From assembly GCA_025459125.1 (NCBI GenBank), contig JALORE010000031.1, positions 1-32,810 on the forward strand: a DNA stretch of 32,810 nucleotides, written 5' to 3'. Shown here one piece after another: positions 16,135 through 25,001 of this stretch. Both the position numbers and the translations under genes were made by a program. The DNA is from Planctomycetota bacterium (lineage in GTDB: Bacteria; Planctomycetota; Phycisphaerae; Sedimentisphaerales; Anaerobacaceae). The first letter of the stretch is position 1, and every line of letters starts with the position of its first letter. The notes beneath the pieces are model-generated. The model was not told where the DNA came from. It searched no databases and worked only from the letters and a program-made list of their open reading frames with translations.

Positions 16135-18771
16135 GTGTCCCCAGGTATTCGCAGGACTGAGGTGTGGGTGGTACTGTGCGCTTTGTGCTGCCTGCCGGCG
16201 GCCGGATCGTCGCACCGCCCATCCTATGCCTATCTCTTCCCCGCCGAGCTTCGTTCGCTCACGGAGTACCTGCAGCGAAGAGGTGTGCAGGTAGACGAAT
16301 TGCGGGAGGATATCGAGCTGGATGTCCAAACCCATCAGGTTCTGCAGATCGAGAAGCGCGGACGGCCGAACGTGAAGAGGCCCTCCCTCCGCCTGAAGAC
16401 CGAAACCCGCCAACGGACGAAACGGTTGGCAGCAGGCACGATCCTGGTGAAGGCCCGGCAGGACATGGATCGCAGAATCCTCCGCCTGCTCGATCCCGGC
16501 ACACGCCGGGGATCGCTGCTGCCAGGACTCCTGCCCCAGATCCGCCTGGGCGAGGAATACCCGGTCGTCCGGCTGGACTCCTACGTGCCCCTCACGCACG
16601 GGCCCGTCCGGCCGCTCGCGGAGAAACGCGAACGGGACAAGCCGATCACCTTCGAGACGGTGTACGGGCCGAAGAACAGGGCCGATTTCGGCGGCTCCCC
16701 GGTCTCGGGTCTCACGTGGCTGAAGGATGGGGAGCACTACCTGCAGGCCCGCGCGGGAAAGCTCTACCGTGTGCACGCGGCCAGCGGCCGGTCCACCCTG
16801 TTCGTCGATCCGAACCGACTGGCGGAAGGCCTGCAACAGTTGCCCACGATGCGGAGGAAGGACGCCCAGACCATCTCCCGGCGCACGTCCTTCGAGATGA
16901 ATCCCGAGCGCAGCGCCGTTCTGATCGACTATGAGAACGATCTGTACTACGTCACGATCGATGGGACGCGGGCCCTCCGTCTCACGAGCAATCCAGGCCC
17001 GGAGAAGTACAGCACGTTCGATCCCCAAGGACGGTTTGTCGCCTTCGTACGCGATCAGGATCTGTACGTGGTCGATATCGCGACTGCTACCGAGCGGGCG
17101 CTGACCACGGATGGCGACGGGACCATCCGCAACGGCGAAGCCGACTGGGTCTATTACGAGGAGGTCTTCGACCGCCGGTGGAAGGTGTTCTGGTGGAGCC
17201 CGGATGGCTCGGCGATCGTGTTCCTGCAGACCGATGATGCCCCGGTCCCCCAGTTCACCGTCGTCAATAACGTGCCAGAGCATCAAAAGGTCGAGACAAC
17301 CGCCTATCCCCGGGCCGGGGAGCCGAATCCGGCGGTGCGTTTGGGCATCGTGTCGGCCGCCGGCGGACCGGTGCAGTGGGTCGATCTGGATCGGTACGCC
17401 GAAGGCAGCTTTCTGATCACCGGCGCCGGCTGGCTTGCCGACAGCGAGAAGGTGTACTTCTTCGTGCAAGACCGCGCCCAGACCTGGCTCGATATCAGCA
17501 CCGCCGCGCGAGATGGCGGCGCGCCGAAACGGCTTTTGCGCGAGACCACGAAGGCCTGGGTCGAGCCGCCGGATACGCTCCGGTTCCTTCCGGACGGCCG
17601 GTTCCTGCTTTCCAGCGAGCGCACCGGGTGGAAGCACCTCTACCTGTACGATCAGAACGCCGAAGCGAAGCACGCCGTCACGAAGGGCGAGTGGGAAGTG
17701 CGCAAAGTCCAGCACGTGGACGAGACGAGCGGCTGGATCTACTTCACCGGGACGCGGGACACGCATATTGCCGAGAATCTGTACCGTGCGAAGCTGGACG
17801 GCAGCACCGTCGAGCGTCTGACCGAGCCCGTCGGCCAGCATGATGTGAGCATGAGCCCGAGTGGCAAGTACTACATCGACCGCTGGAGCAACGCGTGCAC
17901 GCCGACCCAGGTTGCCCTGTATGCCCCGGATGGGACGAAAATCCGGCTGCTGGACACCAACCCCGTGTACGAGCGGGAAGAATACCGCTTCGGCGCCTAT
18001 GAGCAGTTTCAGATCCGGACAGCGGATGGTTTTCTGCTCGAAGCGAGCCTGCTGAAACCGCCCGACTTCGACCGCAGCAGGAAGTACCCGGCGTGGTTCA
18101 CAACCTACGGCGGTCCGCACGCGCCCACCGTCAGCGATGCGTGGCAGAACGGGCGTGCCCACGACCGGATGCTGGCGCAGATGGGGATACTGGTCTTCCG
18201 GTGCGACCCGCGCCCGGCCAGCGGTAAAGGGGCCTGCTCCGCCTGGTCCGCCTACCGGCAGTTGGGCGTCCAGGAGCTCAAGGACATCGAAGAAGCTCTC
18301 GTGTGGCTCAAGCAGCAGCCCTACGTGGATGGGACGCGGATCGGCATGAGCGGTTACAGCTACGGCGGTTTCATGACGGCGTACGCTCTGACGCACAGCC
18401 AACAGTTCGCCGGCGGAATTGCCGGGGGGCCGCCCACGGACTGGCATTGCTACGATACGATCTACACGGAACGGTACATGGACACGCCTCAGAACAACCC
18501 CGAGGGCTACGAGCGGACGTCGGTCGTCAAGGCTGCGAAGGACCTGCACGGGCGTCTGCTCCTCGTGCATGGGGCCATCGATGACAACGTCCACCTCGAG
18601 AACACGTTCAAGCTCGCCAATGCCCTGCAGGAGGCGGATAAGAAGTTTGATCTCATGATCTATCCCAAGTCGCGTCACGGCGTCGCCGGGATTCACTACC
18701 AGCGGCTGACCGTCGATTTCATCCGGAGTGTGCTGCAATTGCCCGAGCCCGGCCCAGGAGGTGGAAAATGA
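16135..18771 (+). CDS. Dipeptidyl-peptidase-IV-like serine peptidase (S9B) with an extra N-terminal domain
   Basis: This is an 878-residue exported peptidase. The start is GTG 16135: an in-frame stop at 16120-16122 excludes anything further upstream, and GAAAGGG (16121-16127) is correctly spaced. A signal peptide (VWVVLCALCCLPAAGSS) follows. Residues about 30-160 (AYLFPAELRSLTEYLQRRGV to LGEEYPVVRL) do not belong to DPP-IV; they resemble the C-terminal accessory domain of bacterial M14 carboxypeptidases. Next comes the DPP-IV beta-propeller, with the substrate-gating pair Glu342-Glu343 in DWVYYEEVFDRRWKVFWWS. The C-terminal alpha/beta hydrolase has Ser742 in GMSGYSYGGF, Asp816 in HGAIDDNVH and His848 in KSRHGVAG. 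It should remove N-terminal dipeptides from peptides outside the cytoplasm. It overlaps the M1 aminopeptidase by 4 bp (ATGA). Confidence 0.9.
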   Translation: MSPGIRRTEVWVVLCALCCLPAAGSSHRPSYAYLFPAELRSLTEYLQRRGVQVDELREDIELDVQTHQVLQIEKRGRPNVKRPSLRLKTETRQRTKRLAAGTILVKARQDMDRRILRLLDPGTRRGSLLPGLLPQIRLGEEYPVVRLDSYVPLTHGPVRPLAEKRERDKPITFETVYGPKNRADFGGSPVSGLTWLKDGEHYLQARAGKLYRVHAASGRSTLFVDPNRLAEGLQQLPTMRRKDAQTISRRTSFEMNPERSAVLIDYENDLYYVTIDGTRALRLTSNPGPEKYSTFDPQGRFVAFVRDQDLYVVDIATATERALTTDGDGTIRNGEADWVYYEEVFDRRWKVFWWSPDGSAIVFLQTDDAPVPQFTVVNNVPEHQKVETTAYPRAGEPNPAVRLGIVSAAGGPVQWVDLDRYAEGSFLITGAGWLADSEKVYFFVQDRAQTWLDISTAARDGGAPKRLLRETTKAWVEPPDTLRFLPDGRFLLSSERTGWKHLYLYDQNAEAKHAVTKGEWEVRKVQHVDETSGWIYFTGTRDTHIAENLYRAKLDGSTVERLTEPVGQHDVSMSPSGKYYIDRWSNACTPTQVALYAPDGTKIRLLDTNPVYEREEYRFGAYEQFQIRTADGFLLEASLLKPPDFDRSRKYPAWFTTYGGPHAPTVSDAWQNGRAHDRMLAQMGILVFRCDPRPASGKGACSAWSAYRQLGVQELKDIEEALVWLKQQPYVDGTRIGMSGYSYGGFMTAYALTHSQQFAGGIAGGPPTDWHCYDTIYTERYMDTPQNNPEGYERTSVVKAAKDLHGRLLLVHGAIDDNVHLENTFKLANALQEADKKFDLMIYPKSRHGVAGIHYQRLTVDFIRSVLQLPEPGPGGGK

Positions 18772-21446
18772 AGTGTATCCGTCATATCGTGCCGATCCTG
18801 CTCGCCCTGGCCTTGGCTGGTCCGACGCGGGGCATGTCGGTCGAGGAATCCGAGCTGCTCCAATGCGGGCGGCTCCGGCAGGCCCCGGAATCCGGCAGCG
18901 GTTCCTACGTCGAGCGCCAGTATGCGCCGGACCGGACGGTGGACATCCTGCACGTGGCGATCGACGTTACGCCGGACTTCAAGGCCCGGACGATCCGCGG
19001 CGTCACGAGCATCCGCTTTGCGCCGATCGTCCGCGAGTTGGCGGAGCTATCGCTGGATGCCAAGGACCTGTGCGTGTCGGCGGTGTCCGCCACGCAGTCG
19101 CTGGCCGGCTACAGCGCCACCGACGAGAAGATCGTCATCACCTTCAGCCGGCCGATCCCGCCGGGGCAGGAAGCCACGGTCTTCATCACCTACGAGGCCG
19201 AGCCGCAGCGGGGCCTGTACTTCCGCACGCCGGAGCTGGGATACGAGGAGCGGGATATGCACCTGTTCACCCAGGGAGAGTCGCACGAGGCCCCCTACTG
19301 GTTTCCCAACTACGATTACCCCAACGAACGGGCCACGTCCGAGGTGACGTGCCGCGTGCCGCCGGACATGACCGTCCTGTCCAACGGCAGCCTGCTCCGC
19401 GAGCGCCTCGATCCGAATACCGGCCTCAAGACGGTCACCTGGTTCCAGAGCAAGCCGCACGTCAACTACCTGATCGCACTGGCCGCCGGCCGGTTCGCAA
19501 AGATCGAAGCGCAGCACCGGAACGTGCCCCTGGCCTTCTACACACCGGCGTCCCTGATCCACCTGGCCCGCCGCTCCTTCGAGGGCACCGCGGACATGAT
19601 CGCGTTCTACGAGCGCGAGATCGGCATCCCCTACCCCTGGAACAAGTACGACCAGGTGGTCGTGCGGGACTTCGTCGCGGGCGGCATGGAGAATACGACC
19701 CTGACGATCCTCACCGACAACACGCTGTTCACCGACGAGACCGAGAACATCCATTCCAGCGAGGGCCTGGTCGCCCATGAGCTCGTCCACCAGTGGTTCG
19801 GCGATTACGTCACGTGCAAGGACTGGAGCCATCTGTGGCTCAATGAAGGCTTCGCGACCTACTACGAGAAGCTGTACGACGGCCATCGCCACGGCCGGGA
19901 CGCCATGCTCTACAACCTGTACGGGACCGCCCGCGGGATTCTGCGCGACCGGGCCGATGAGAAACCCATCGTCTGGCGCGGCTACGGCGACGCCGGGGAG
20001 CAGTTCGACTACCGCTCCTACTCCAAGGGCGGCTGGGTCCTGCACATGCTCCGGACGGAGCTGGGCGAGGAACTCTTCCGCCGGTGCATCAAGACCTACA
20101 TGGAGCGCAATCCGCTGTGCTGCGTCGAGACCGCGGACCTTCGCTCGGTCGTGGAGGAGCTCTCCGGCCGGTCTTGCGACCGGTTCTTCGATCAGTGGGT
20201 CTACCACGCGGGCTTCCCGAAGCTCACGGTCAGCTACAAATGGCTCGGCACCGATAAGCTCGCCCGCGTCTCCGTCCGACAGACCCAGAGGACCGGCGAC
20301 GATGTCCTGCTCTTCTGCCTGCACACGAAGCTGCGTTTCCTCGTCAACGGCAAGCCCATCGACAAGGACATCACGATTGACCAGAAAGAGCACGACTTCT
20401 ACATCCCGCTGGAGAGAGAGCCCAAGATCGTCCGCTTCGACCCCCAGTACGGCCTGCTGGCGCAGGTGACGTTCGACCAGCCGACGGAGATGCTCTATGC
20501 CCAACTGGCCGATCAAAATGACGTCGTGGGGAGACTCTTGGCCATCGAGGCCCTGAAGGAGAAGAAAGACAAGAAGACCGTCGCCCGGCTGCAGACCTGC
20601 CTGAACGAGGACTCCTTCTGGGGCGTGCGCATTACGGCCGCGGACGCGCTCCAGGATATTCACACAGACGAGGCATTCACGGCCCTGGTGGCATCGCGGT
20701 CGCAAACGGATGCCCGCGTCCGCCTGCGCATGGTGGCGAGCATCGGGCGTTTTTACCGCCCGGAAACACTGGAAACGATCGAACGTATCCTGGAGAACGA
20801 GAAGAACCCGGAGATCGTCGCGGCGGCGGTGGAAAGCCTGGGCCGGTACCACACGGCCGAGGGCCACGCCCTGATCATCCGGTATCTCAAATCCGAATCG
20901 TACCGCAACCGCTTGGCCTCCGCGGCAGTGAGCGCCATCCGCATGCTGGATGACCCGCAGTTCATCCCCGCGCTGAGCAAGCTGCTCAAGGCGCATAACG
21001 GCGCCTGGGGCCGGGGACGGTTCGGCCAGGCGCTCGACGCCCTGGCGTACATCGCGCGGAACGAGGAGGATAGAACCGAGGTTCGGGAGCTGCTGGGCAG
21101 CTATGTCAACCATCCGGATCGAAGCGTCCGGACCGGAGCCATCCGCGCCCTGGGCACGCTGGGCGATCCCCAAGCCACCGGGATCGTGCAGACGTTCACC
21201 CGGGACACGCCGCGCGACGGCGTGGAACGGGCCGCCCGGGATGCCCTGGCGAAATTGCAGGAACAGAAAGCCCTGGCGCCGCAGGAGGTCATCGAGCTGC
21301 GCCAGGTCGTCGACGACCTGAAGAAGGACACGAAGAAGCTCACGGACGAGTTGGAGGACATCAAGAAACGCCTCGACGCCAAGGGCGAGGCCAAGCACGA
21401 CGACAAGGACCAGCCTGCCGCCGGTGCCGATCCGAATGCGAACTGA
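18768..21446 (+). CDS. M1-family zinc aminopeptidase with HEAT repeats and a C-terminal coiled coil
   Basis: This is an 892-residue protein with an N-terminal signal peptide (MKCIRHIVPILLALALAG). Residues 50-500 are a gluzincin M1 aminopeptidase: GGMEN at 305-309 (exopeptidase motif) and HELVHQWFGD with His337, Glu338 and His341, plus the zinc ligand Glu360 in NEGFA. Residues 500-590 form a beta domain. From about 590 to 840 there are HEAT/PBS-like helical repeats (for example VGRLLAIEALKE, EIVAAAVESLGRY, SVRTGAIRALGTLGDPQATG), replacing the usual ERAP1-like C-terminal domain. The end (ELRQVVDDLKKDTKKLTDEL) is a charged coiled coil with a polar tail. It is translationally coupled to the DPP-IV gene, so the two probably work in sequence on the same extracytoplasmic peptides. 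Confidence 0.92.
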   Translation: MKCIRHIVPILLALALAGPTRGMSVEESELLQCGRLRQAPESGSGSYVERQYAPDRTVDILHVAIDVTPDFKARTIRGVTSIRFAPIVRELAELSLDAKDLCVSAVSATQSLAGYSATDEKIVITFSRPIPPGQEATVFITYEAEPQRGLYFRTPELGYEERDMHLFTQGESHEAPYWFPNYDYPNERATSEVTCRVPPDMTVLSNGSLLRERLDPNTGLKTVTWFQSKPHVNYLIALAAGRFAKIEAQHRNVPLAFYTPASLIHLARRSFEGTADMIAFYEREIGIPYPWNKYDQVVVRDFVAGGMENTTLTILTDNTLFTDETENIHSSEGLVAHELVHQWFGDYVTCKDWSHLWLNEGFATYYEKLYDGHRHGRDAMLYNLYGTARGILRDRADEKPIVWRGYGDAGEQFDYRSYSKGGWVLHMLRTELGEELFRRCIKTYMERNPLCCVETADLRSVVEELSGRSCDRFFDQWVYHAGFPKLTVSYKWLGTDKLARVSVRQTQRTGDDVLLFCLHTKLRFLVNGKPIDKDITIDQKEHDFYIPLEREPKIVRFDPQYGLLAQVTFDQPTEMLYAQLADQNDVVGRLLAIEALKEKKDKKTVARLQTCLNEDSFWGVRITAADALQDIHTDEAFTALVASRSQTDARVRLRMVASIGRFYRPETLETIERILENEKNPEIVAAAVESLGRYHTAEGHALIIRYLKSESYRNRLASAAVSAIRMLDDPQFIPALSKLLKAHNGAWGRGRFGQALDALAYIARNEEDRTEVRELLGSYVNHPDRSVRTGAIRALGTLGDPQATGIVQTFTRDTPRDGVERAARDALAKLQEQKALAPQEVIELRQVVDDLKKDTKKLTDELEDIKKRLDAKGEAKHDDKDQPAAGADPNAN

Positions 21447-21525
21447 CGTTGCATCGGGGTCTGTGACGCAACGGAAATCGTGTACGTGGAGGTGGTGGTA
21501 GATTTCTGCATTCCAGGCGTATGGT

Positions 21526-21619
21526 GGGTGGCAGCGGCAAGCGCAGCTTGCCGATGGCTCGGGGGATGGACGAAAACGCCAGCGGCAAGCTCCGAGGACT
21601 CCGCTTGCCGCTGCCACCC
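21526..21619. repeat. Inverted-pair repeat, family C
   Basis: GGGTGGCAGCGGCAAGCG (21526-21543) and its exact inverse (21602-21619) form a perfect 18-bp pair with 58 bp between. The spacer holds a second inner pair (GCAGCTTGCCG / CGGCAAGCT). It is the same family as 3414-3506. It lies in the 296-bp gap between the convergent aminopeptidase and pectate-lyase-like genes; I see no gene there. Confidence 0.85.
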
Positions 21620-21703
21620 CTGTTGGGCGCCTTCACCGGGGCGGAGAACATCGGATTCACCCAGGCGTCCTGCGCTTGATGGGGTGGACCTCCCGCGCAG
21701 CCC

Positions 21704-21732
21704 AGATCCTTCGCTTCGCTCAGGATGACAGA
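21704..21732. repeat. ATCCTTCGCTTCGCTCAGGAT-type intergenic repeat
   Basis: The element begins AGATCCTTCGCTTCGCTC and continues AGGATGACAGA. The ends ATCCT and AGGAT are complementary. A fragment of its right end (GGATGACAGA) also occurs at 3610-3619, again in an intergenic gap. I recall this sequence as a common dispersed repeat in several phyla; its role is unknown. Confidence 0.55.
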
Positions 21733-21742
21733 CCGCCTCCGC

Positions 21743-23053
21743 TCAGTCGCTCAGGTTCTGGCCGATCTGGACTTTGCCCCGGGACTGGTTGTTGATCCGC
21801 TCGGCGCCGGTGAAGAGGTTCTCGGAAATCAGGGCGCGGGCGACATTCGGGCCCAGCTCGACCTGGGGGCGGTCCTGGCGGAACTCGCAGCCGCGGATGA
21901 GCACCGTCCCGCCCTGGGCCTGGATGGCGGCGCGATTCCCTTCTTGGCCGCCCCACTGGGTGAAGGTGCAGTCGGAGAAACCGGCCGTGCCGGCGCCGGC
22001 GAGGCGGGCGATCTGGTTGCAGGGACCCCAGAACGCGCAGTTGACGAATCGGACCGTCCCCTTATTCGCCGGCTGGACCTCGATCATCGTCGGGTCCGGG
22101 CCGTGGAACGACACGTACTCGCCGTTGGTGATGAGCAGTCCGAACGGAGCGCACTCCTCGACCACCAGCGCGGTGTAGCAATCATCGGCCCCGATCCCGA
22201 GAAAGTTGCCGTTACAGACGCCGGCCTTGGTTTTGGTGAACCGGTAGCCCACCTTGTAGCCGAAGCAGAAGGTGTTGAAGACATACTGCCAGTCGGTCCG
22301 TCCGAAGATGAAGGCCTCGCCATTTTCCATCTGCCACTGGAACAGCTTGGGCCGGTGACTCCACCACGGATTGAAATGGACGTTCTCGATGCGGCCGATG
22401 TCGAAGATCGCATCGACCATGATGCCCCGCCGCAGCGGCTGGCCGTGCACGTCGCGGATCAGGTGCCGCTCGTTGCGGGTAGCGTCGATCCCATTGTACG
22501 GATTGAGCATCTCCACCGCCAGGACCGCCGGGTTCTTGCCGCGCAGGGAGATCGCCCAGGGGTAGGGCTTGGGCACATCGTTGACGTTCTGGTCCGGATA
22601 GTACAGAACGACCCCCTGGAGCGTGCTATTGGTGTTCAGGGTCACAAAGGCCGGCCCCTCCTCGCTGCCCGCCCCTTCCGTCACGAGGAACGTGGTGCCG
22701 TCATCCGTCGGCTTGGGCAACCCCTTGTCGCGGATGCCGTTGTGCGCGGGGACCGACTGCCAGAGGCCCGCCAGGGTGACGGCGTTCGGCACGTTCAGAT
22801 GTCCCGCGAAAAAGTAGTTGCCGCGCGGCGCGGAGACGACGCCCCCGCCGGCCTGCGCGGCCGCGTCCAGCGCCCGCTGAAAGGCCGCGGTATCGTCGGT
22901 CTTGCCGTCACCGGCCGCGCCGAACTGCCGCACGTCAAAGCGATCCGGCCCGGCCGCCGTTGTCACGACCCCGGCACTGGCTTGCACCATTGTCGATAGG
23001 GACAATGCCAGTACGAGCGACGCCAGCCCCATTCGAACACAACCGTGTTTCAT
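21743..23053 (-). CDS. Secreted right-handed beta-helix protein (pectate lyase superfamily)
   Basis: This is a 436-residue protein. ATG 23053 is chosen because AGGAGG lies 6 bases upstream and a signal peptide follows (MKHGCVRMGLASLVLALSLS). RFDVRQFGAAGDGKTDDTAAFQRALDAA is the diagnostic opening of the pectate-lyase-3/phage tail-spike-type beta helix. The remainder is a series of short strands with stacked Asn and aromatic residues (VRFVNCAFWGPCN, AGFSDCTFTQWG, VLIRGCEFRQDRP). The active-site residues cannot be assigned, so it may be a lyase or hydrolase on pectin-like glycans, or a binding protein. It starts 10 bp after the amidohydrolase stop, and its ribosome site overlaps that stop, so the two form one operon. 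Confidence 0.86.
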   Translation of the reverse strand: MKHGCVRMGLASLVLALSLSTMVQASAGVVTTAAGPDRFDVRQFGAAGDGKTDDTAAFQRALDAAAQAGGGVVSAPRGNYFFAGHLNVPNAVTLAGLWQSVPAHNGIRDKGLPKPTDDGTTFLVTEGAGSEEGPAFVTLNTNSTLQGVVLYYPDQNVNDVPKPYPWAISLRGKNPAVLAVEMLNPYNGIDATRNERHLIRDVHGQPLRRGIMVDAIFDIGRIENVHFNPWWSHRPKLFQWQMENGEAFIFGRTDWQYVFNTFCFGYKVGYRFTKTKAGVCNGNFLGIGADDCYTALVVEECAPFGLLITNGEYVSFHGPDPTMIEVQPANKGTVRFVNCAFWGPCNQIARLAGAGTAGFSDCTFTQWGGQEGNRAAIQAQGGTVLIRGCEFRQDRPQVELGPNVARALISENLFTGAERINNQSRGKVQIGQNLSD

Positions 23054-23063
23054 TTGCATCCTC

Positions 23064-24770
23064 CTACTCCGTGTCACCACGCTGATAGACAACCTTGCCG
23101 CCGACGATGGTATAGTCCACCTGCGCCGACATGATCCGGTCGGGCTCCAGCGTGAGCAAATCCTCGTGAAACATCACGACATCCCCCAGGTACCCGGCTT
23201 TCAGCGTACCCTTGCGGTCCTCCATGAACTCGGCGTAGGCGGCGTCCACGGTGTACAGCCGGATGGCCTCCTCCAGGCTCAGCTTCTGATCCGCAAACCA
23301 GCCGTCACCGGCTTCCCCGGCCCGGTCCCGCCGCGTGACCGCCGCGTAGAGCCCCTCCCGCGGACCGATCGGCTCGACCGGGTAATCGGTGCCGAAGGCG
23401 ACCGTGGCGTTGGCATTCAACAGGCGGCGCCAGGCGTAGGCCCCCTGGCAGCGTGTCGTGCCGATGTGCTTCTCGGCGAACCGCTTATCCGTGATGCAGT
23501 GCGTGGGCTGCATGGAGGCCACGACCCCGAGCGACGCGAAGCGGCCGATGTCGCCGTCACAGAGGACCTGGGCGTGCTCGATCCGGTGGCGGCTGTCCCG
23601 CACCCCGTTGACCTGCCGCGCTTTTTCATAAGCGTTCAGGACCCAGTGGTTGCCCGCGTCCCCAATCGCGTGAATGCCGATCTGGAAACCCGCCTTGTCG
23701 GCCTGCACGACCACCTTCTCCAATTGCTCGTAAGGCATCTGCGGCAGGCCTTTGGTCTGGGGGACATCCGCGTAGGCGTCGAAGAACAGCGCCGTCCCCG
23801 AGCCGAGCGTCCCATCCGCAAATCCCTTGAGGTAACCGAATCGGATCCAGTTGCCGCGACGCGGGTATTTCTCCTGCAAGCGGGCGTAACGCCGCAGCTC
23901 CTGCCGGCTGTCCGTGAGCGCTCCGCCGAAGGTCACGCGCAACGTCAGTTGATCCTGGTCGTGCAGTTTCTGATAGATATCGGCGTCGCCCGCCGACGGC
24001 ACCTGGATGGAGGTGACGCCGTTTCGCCGGGCCATATCCAGGGCGGCCAGCCAGCCGCGGGTGCGCCGGTCCGATTCCTCCCGGGCGGTGCGCCGGACCC
24101 GGACCTGGCCGTCCTTGAGCAGTTCGACCGCCGTCTCTTTGAAGATGCCGGTGGGCTCGCCGGTGACGGGATGGCGCTGGATCTCCCCGCCGAAGGGATC
24201 GCGGGTCTCCTTCGTGATGCCGGAATGGCGGATCACGTAGCTGTTGACCAGAACGGAATGCCCATCGGCGCGCGAGAGCACCACGGGGTTGTTCGGCGAC
24301 ACCGGGTCGATCAGTTCCTTGGTGGGCCACTGCCGATCGCGGAACATCTCGTGCTCCCACCGGCCGCCGCGGATCAGCTCTCCCGGCCGGGCGCGGGCCA
24401 CCGCCTCTTTGACCCGCGCGGTGAGGACCGCCGGGTCCGTCGTATAGCGCAGGTCGATGTAATCGATATCGATCGCCGCGAAGTGGATGTGGGCGTCGTT
24501 GAAGCCCGGGACCACCAGCTGGCCTTGGGCATCGATCACGCGTGTCCGGCCCTCCTGCACGTACTTCGCGACCGCCTCATCCGTCGTCACCGCCAGAATC
24601 GTCTCGCCTCGAAAGGCGATCGCCTGGGCCCGGGGATGGTCCTTATCCATCGTGAGAACCTGGGCGTTGCGAATCACCAGGTCCGCCGTTGGGGAATCCG
24701 CCGGCGCGGGCGCGAACGGCAGCAGCAGGCACGCCGCGAGCCGTACCGCCAGGGGACTGAGCACGATCAT
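23064..24770 (-). CDS. Exported YtcJ-like metal-dependent amidohydrolase
   Basis: This is a 568-residue protein of the amidohydrolase superfamily. The metal motif is DAHIHF (Asp92, His94, His96) after VIDAQGQLVVPGFN. Later motifs are IHAIGDAGNHWVLNAYE, HRIEHAQVL and FGTDYPVEPIGPREGLYAAVTRRD. This pattern is that of YtcJ/AepA-like enzymes, which cleave N-acyl or exocyclic amides; the natural substrates of most members are unknown. The first 25 residues (MIVLSPLAVRLAACLLLPFAP) form a signal peptide, whereas many homologues are cytoplasmic. GGAGCAG precedes the ATG, and a promoter lies at 24814-24842. Co-transcription with the beta-helix protein hints at amide or acetyl groups on the same glycan (inference). 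Confidence 0.88.
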   Translation of the reverse strand: MIVLSPLAVRLAACLLLPFAPAPADSPTADLVIRNAQVLTMDKDHPRAQAIAFRGETILAVTTDEAVAKYVQEGRTRVIDAQGQLVVPGFNDAHIHFAAIDIDYIDLRYTTDPAVLTARVKEAVARARPGELIRGGRWEHEMFRDRQWPTKELIDPVSPNNPVVLSRADGHSVLVNSYVIRHSGITKETRDPFGGEIQRHPVTGEPTGIFKETAVELLKDGQVRVRRTAREESDRRTRGWLAALDMARRNGVTSIQVPSAGDADIYQKLHDQDQLTLRVTFGGALTDSRQELRRYARLQEKYPRRGNWIRFGYLKGFADGTLGSGTALFFDAYADVPQTKGLPQMPYEQLEKVVVQADKAGFQIGIHAIGDAGNHWVLNAYEKARQVNGVRDSRHRIEHAQVLCDGDIGRFASLGVVASMQPTHCITDKRFAEKHIGTTRCQGAYAWRRLLNANATVAFGTDYPVEPIGPREGLYAAVTRRDRAGEAGDGWFADQKLSLEEAIRLYTVDAAYAEFMEDRKGTLKAGYLGDVVMFHEDLLTLEPDRIMSAQVDYTIVGGKVVYQRGDTE

Positions 24771-24813
24771 GGGCTGCTCCTACCAGAGTCATCGAAGAAC
24801 CACACGCCGCCCG

Positions 24814-24842
24814 ATTCTACCGGCCGTCCCCCGCCGCTTCAA
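24814..24842 (-). promoter_or_regulatory. Sigma70-type promoter for the amidohydrolase/beta-helix operon
   Basis: On the minus strand, TTGAAG (complement of 24837-24842), a 17-bp spacer and TAGAAT (complement of 24814-24819) lie 44 bp before the start codon. Confidence 0.6.
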
Positions 24843-25001
24843 ATGCATTTCCTGCCGCAAGGCACAGGCGGGTTCCATCCCTATTCAGGTTAGCGTCCGG
24901 ATGGAGAGAGGATTCCTTGACGCAGGGACTCCTTGAAGACATGATACGACAAGACTGTGAAGCCAGGAACGACGAGTTGCGCGGTTGGAGACGAAGTGCC
25001 T

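Noticed and set aside
16039..18738. Very long open frame on the minus strand opposite the DPP-IV gene
   Set aside because: It lies entirely opposite a gene with clear catalytic motifs, has no domain or signal of its own, and is what high GC at third positions produces. The same holds for long antisense frames at 19047-21617, 5037-7898, 22902-24893 and 1571-3352.
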